NCBI GenBank assembly: GCA_934500875.1
Contig: CAKSTL010000005.1
Span: 62,001-126,000, forward strand
Source of the DNA: an uncultured Clostridia bacterium
GTDB lineage: Bacteria > Bacillota > Clostridia > UMGS1810
Direction of reading: 5' to 3'
DNA: 64,000 nt
Shown here piece after piece: positions 61,665 to 64,000 of the stretch. Below the pieces are notes generated by a model. The model was not told the origin of the DNA and searched no databases. It worked only from the letters and a program-made list of their open reading frames with translations. Numbering within the stretch: the stretch's first letter is position 1; every line of letters starts with the position of its first letter. Made by a program: the position numbers and the translations under genes.

Positions 61665-63203
61665 ATGGCGGAAACGGTAAAAATTTTTGACACAACCTTA
61701 AGGGACGGCGAACAGTCGCCCGGCTGCACTATGAATCTGAAAGAAAAGCTTCAGGTTGCACGAAAGCTTGAAGAGCTTAACGTTGATATTATCGAAGCAG
61801 GCTTTGCGGCGTCAAGCAAGGGCGATTTTGCCTCGATAGAAGAAATTTCAAAAATCGTAAAAAATGCGTCGGTTGCAGGTCTTTCACGCCTTGTCGAAAG
61901 CGATATAGACCTTTCGGCAGACGCTTTAAAAGACGCTGCAAGCCCAAGACTGCACCTTTTTATCGCAACATCTCCCATACATATGAAGTATAAACTTAAA
62001 ATGAGTCCCGACGAGGTGATACAAAGCATAGAGAGAGCGGTAAAATACGCAAAAAATAAAATCGGCGACATAGAATTTTCAGCCGAGGACGCAACAAGAA
62101 GCGATTTTGACTTTCTTATGCGTGCCGTAAACACTGCGGTTGCGGCAGGGGCGACAACCATAAACATTCCCGATACGGTGGGATATTCCACGCCGCTTGA
62201 ATTTTCGGCGTTTATCAAAAAAATTATGGAAAATATTATTTCTCCCGAAAAAATTACCCTTTCGGTGCATTGCCACAACGATTTGGGTCTTGCCACGGCA
62301 AATTCGCTTGCAGCGGTAAAATCGGGCGCACGCCAGATTGAGTGCACCGTGAACGGAATAGGCGAGAGGGCAGGAAATGCGGCGCTTGAGGAAATTGTTA
62401 TGGCGCTTAATGTGCGGAATAATTTTTATGACGCAAAAACCAATATAAATACCTCGTTTATCGTGCCGGCTTCAAGGACGGTCAGCGCCGTTACGGGTTC
62501 TGTTGTTCAGCCAAACAAGGCGATTGTCGGAAAAAATGCGTTTTTGCACGAGGCGGGCATACATCAGCACGGCATTATGGAAAACAAGGCGACATACGAA
62601 ATTATGACTCCCGAAGAGGTCGGCTACAAACAGCAGCAGCTTATTTTGGGAAAACATTCCGGAAGGCACGCTTTTGAAAAGTGGCTTACAGAGAACAATC
62701 ACGTTGTGACCAAGGAGGAAGAAAAAGAGCTGTTTAAAAAGTTCAAGCAGCTTTGCGACAAGAAAAAAACCATTACAGAGCGTGATTTGGAGGCTCTTGT
62801 GCAGAATAAAATTTCTGTCGGCGAAGAAAAATTCAAGCTTAAACGCTTTGTTATAAACGTTGGAAACACAATAACCAGCACGGCGGTTTTGACCGTTACT
62901 GCGGACGGAAAGGACATTGAGGACGTTGCAATCGGCGACGGCCCGGTTGACGCTGCGTTTAAGGCGATTGAAAAAATTGCCGGCGTTACGCCATCTCTTG
63001 ACGATTACAACATCCGTTCCATCACCCAGGGCGTGGATTCGCTCGGCGAGGCGCTTGTCCGCCTTAAATACAAAGACCGCTATTTTAAGGGCAGAGGTCT
63101 TAGCACCGACGTTATTGAGGCAAGCATTTTTGCCTATATAGACGCTGTAAACAAACTTGAGGCGGTTGTATCTGAAGGGGGTGCGGATGAAAATGAAGGT
63201 TGA
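61665..63203 (+). CDS. leuA: 2-Isopropylmalate synthase
   Basis: 512 residues. The TIM-barrel part has FDTTLRDGEQSPGCTMN (metal Asp), SVHCHNDLGLATANSLAA (metal His pair) and CTVNGIGERAGNAALEE; the C-terminal ~120 residues are the LeuA allosteric domain (ITSTAVLTVTADGKDIED), which normally senses leucine. It begins 20 bp after aroK with AAAGGAGAA, so it belongs to the aro transcript. It overlaps cimA by 11 bp. Confidence 0.95.
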   Translation: MAETVKIFDTTLRDGEQSPGCTMNLKEKLQVARKLEELNVDIIEAGFAASSKGDFASIEEISKIVKNASVAGLSRLVESDIDLSADALKDAASPRLHLFIATSPIHMKYKLKMSPDEVIQSIERAVKYAKNKIGDIEFSAEDATRSDFDFLMRAVNTAVAAGATTINIPDTVGYSTPLEFSAFIKKIMENIISPEKITLSVHCHNDLGLATANSLAAVKSGARQIECTVNGIGERAGNAALEEIVMALNVRNNFYDAKTNINTSFIVPASRTVSAVTGSVVQPNKAIVGKNAFLHEAGIHQHGIMENKATYEIMTPEEVGYKQQQLILGKHSGRHAFEKWLTENNHVVTKEEEKELFKKFKQLCDKKKTITERDLEALVQNKISVGEEKFKLKRFVINVGNTITSTAVLTVTADGKDIEDVAIGDGPVDAAFKAIEKIAGVTPSLDDYNIRSITQGVDSLGEALVRLKYKDRYFKGRGLSTDVIEASIFAYIDAVNKLEAVVSEGGADENEG

Positions 63204-64000
63204 AATATTTGACTGTACGCTCCGTGAGGGGGTTCAGTCGCAGGGGATAAGTATGAGCAACGAGGACAGGCTTAAAATCGCAAAAAAGCTTGACAGTATC
63301 GGAATTGATTATATCGAAGCCGGAAATCCTGCCTCAAACCCCAAGGAAACGGAATTTTTCGGCTCTGTGAACGGCACGGGATTTAAAAAATCGAAAATTG
63401 TCGCTTTCGGCAGCACAAGAAGGGCGCATACCGAGGTGTCAAAGGACGAAGGGATTAAAAATCTTATAGATGCCGGCACCGATATCGTTACGGTTTTCGG
63501 AAAATCGTGGGATTTTCACGTTACCGATATCCTCGGCGCATATCTTTACGAAAATTTAAATATGATTTACGACACGGTGTGTTACCTAAAAGAAAACGGC
63601 AAAGAGGTTTTTTATGACGCAGAGCATTTTTTTGACGGTCTTAAGCATAATAGGGAATATGCCCTAAAAACCATTGAGGCGGCATATTACGGCGGTGCGT
63701 CGAGAATAATTTTGTGCGATACAAACGGCGGCGCATTTCCGGATGAGATTGAAAAGGCTGTATGCGAGCTTTCGGAAAAATATAAAAATATGATTGGCAT
63801 ACACTGCCACGACGACTGCGGAATGGCGGTTGCAAATTCTCTTGCGGCGGTAAAGGGCGGCGCTGTTATGGTTCAGGGCACGCTTTGCGGCTGCGGCGAG
63901 AGGTGCGGTAATGCAAATCTTGCCACGGTTATAGCAAATCTGCAAACAAAAATGGGCATTGACGCAATAGGCGATAACCTTAAAAACCTTACCGAAGCGT
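63193..64000 (+). CDS. cimA: (R)-Citramalate synthase, N-terminal part
   Basis: The frame stays open to the window end (269 codons seen). Isopropylmalate-synthase superfamily: IFDCTLREGVQSQGISM, IEAGNPASNPKE, VFGKSWDFHVTD, DAEHFFDGLKHN, CHDDCGMAVANSLAAVKGGA. The VFGKSWDFHV and DAEHFFDG segments fit CimA rather than LeuA or homocitrate synthase. CimA condenses pyruvate and acetyl-CoA, giving isoleucine without threonine. Start chosen at ATG 63193, nine bases after GGGGGTG; an in-frame ATG at 63187 is too near that site. Confidence 0.88.
   Translation, partial: MKVEIFDCTLREGVQSQGISMSNEDRLKIAKKLDSIGIDYIEAGNPASNPKETEFFGSVNGTGFKKSKIVAFGSTRRAHTEVSKDEGIKNLIDAGTDIVTVFGKSWDFHVTDILGAYLYENLNMIYDTVCYLKENGKEVFYDAEHFFDGLKHNREYALKTIEAAYYGGASRIILCDTNGGAFPDEIEKAVCELSEKYKNMIGIHCHDDCGMAVANSLAAVKGGAVMVQGTLCGCGERCGNANLATVIANLQTKMGIDAIGDNLKNLTEA

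Noticed and set aside
1..64000. CRISPR arrays, rRNA or tRNA genes, prophage
   Set aside because: No regularly spaced repeats, no tRNA-like cloverleaf or rRNA sequence, and no phage structural or integrase genes were seen.

Overview
The window reads as chromosomal DNA of an endospore-forming, Gram-positive Clostridia-type bacterium of moderate to low G+C. The evidence is gene content: SpoIVB and BofA (sigma-K checkpoint), Rex, MutS2, the dgt-dnaG-rpoD operon, S-layer homology (SLH) surface proteins and dockerin-like modules. GGAGG-type ribosome sites and GTG/TTG starts are common. KDG kinase and KDPG aldolase suggest growth on uronates or pectin. I cannot name the genus.

Layout: 1-933 is the 3' end of a large secreted surface protein. 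1675-6492 is leftward: a sugar-ABC ATPase, then a DUF4830-like gene, rsuA and tex as one operon. 6493-7345 is a divergent intergenic region holding a DnaA-box cluster, a 278-bp MITE-like element and the rpsB promoter with a foldable leader. rpsB-tsf (7346-8991) is followed by kdgK, a membrane protein and rsmE (leftward), then spoIVB, a Gfo/Idh/MocA oxidoreductase and bofA. 14713-19269 is a flavoprotein gene and dgt-dnaG-rpoD. 19386-25045 is leftward: acn-icd-rex, a MATE exporter and a small membrane protein. 25204-37497 is rightward: mutS2, a WYL regulator, a HAD phosphatase, pyrH-frr-uppS-cdsA-dxr-rseP, an M14 peptidase, apbE and trxB.

37732-45313 is a four-gene block of secreted proteins. 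Two end in dockerin-like calcium loops. Two have a cohesin-like N-terminal domain and three C-terminal SLH repeats. This suggests a wall-anchored, non-enzymatic cohesin/dockerin-like assembly; one of its repeat domains also occurs in the protein at 1-933. After it come a GH63/GH37-like glycosidase (leftward), a 3D/G5 wall protein, eda, recA-recX-rimO-pgsA and thrC.

55221-64000 is a long biosynthetic operon, aroB-aroA-aroC-pheA-aroE-aroQ-aroK-leuA-cimA. It is preceded by a near-consensus promoter, a 30-codon reading frame rich in Phe, Tyr, Ile and Leu codons, and mutually exclusive antiterminator and terminator hairpins. This looks like a ribosome-mediated attenuator serving aromatic and branched-chain synthesis together, and I consider it the best candidate for an undescribed regulatory system here. 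The second candidate is the MITE-like family (two full copies and one reduced to its fused inverted repeats), whose full copies carry a hairpin at the same place with different stem sequences.

No rRNA, tRNA or CRISPR array was seen. All calls are from reading the sequence; no database search was possible.
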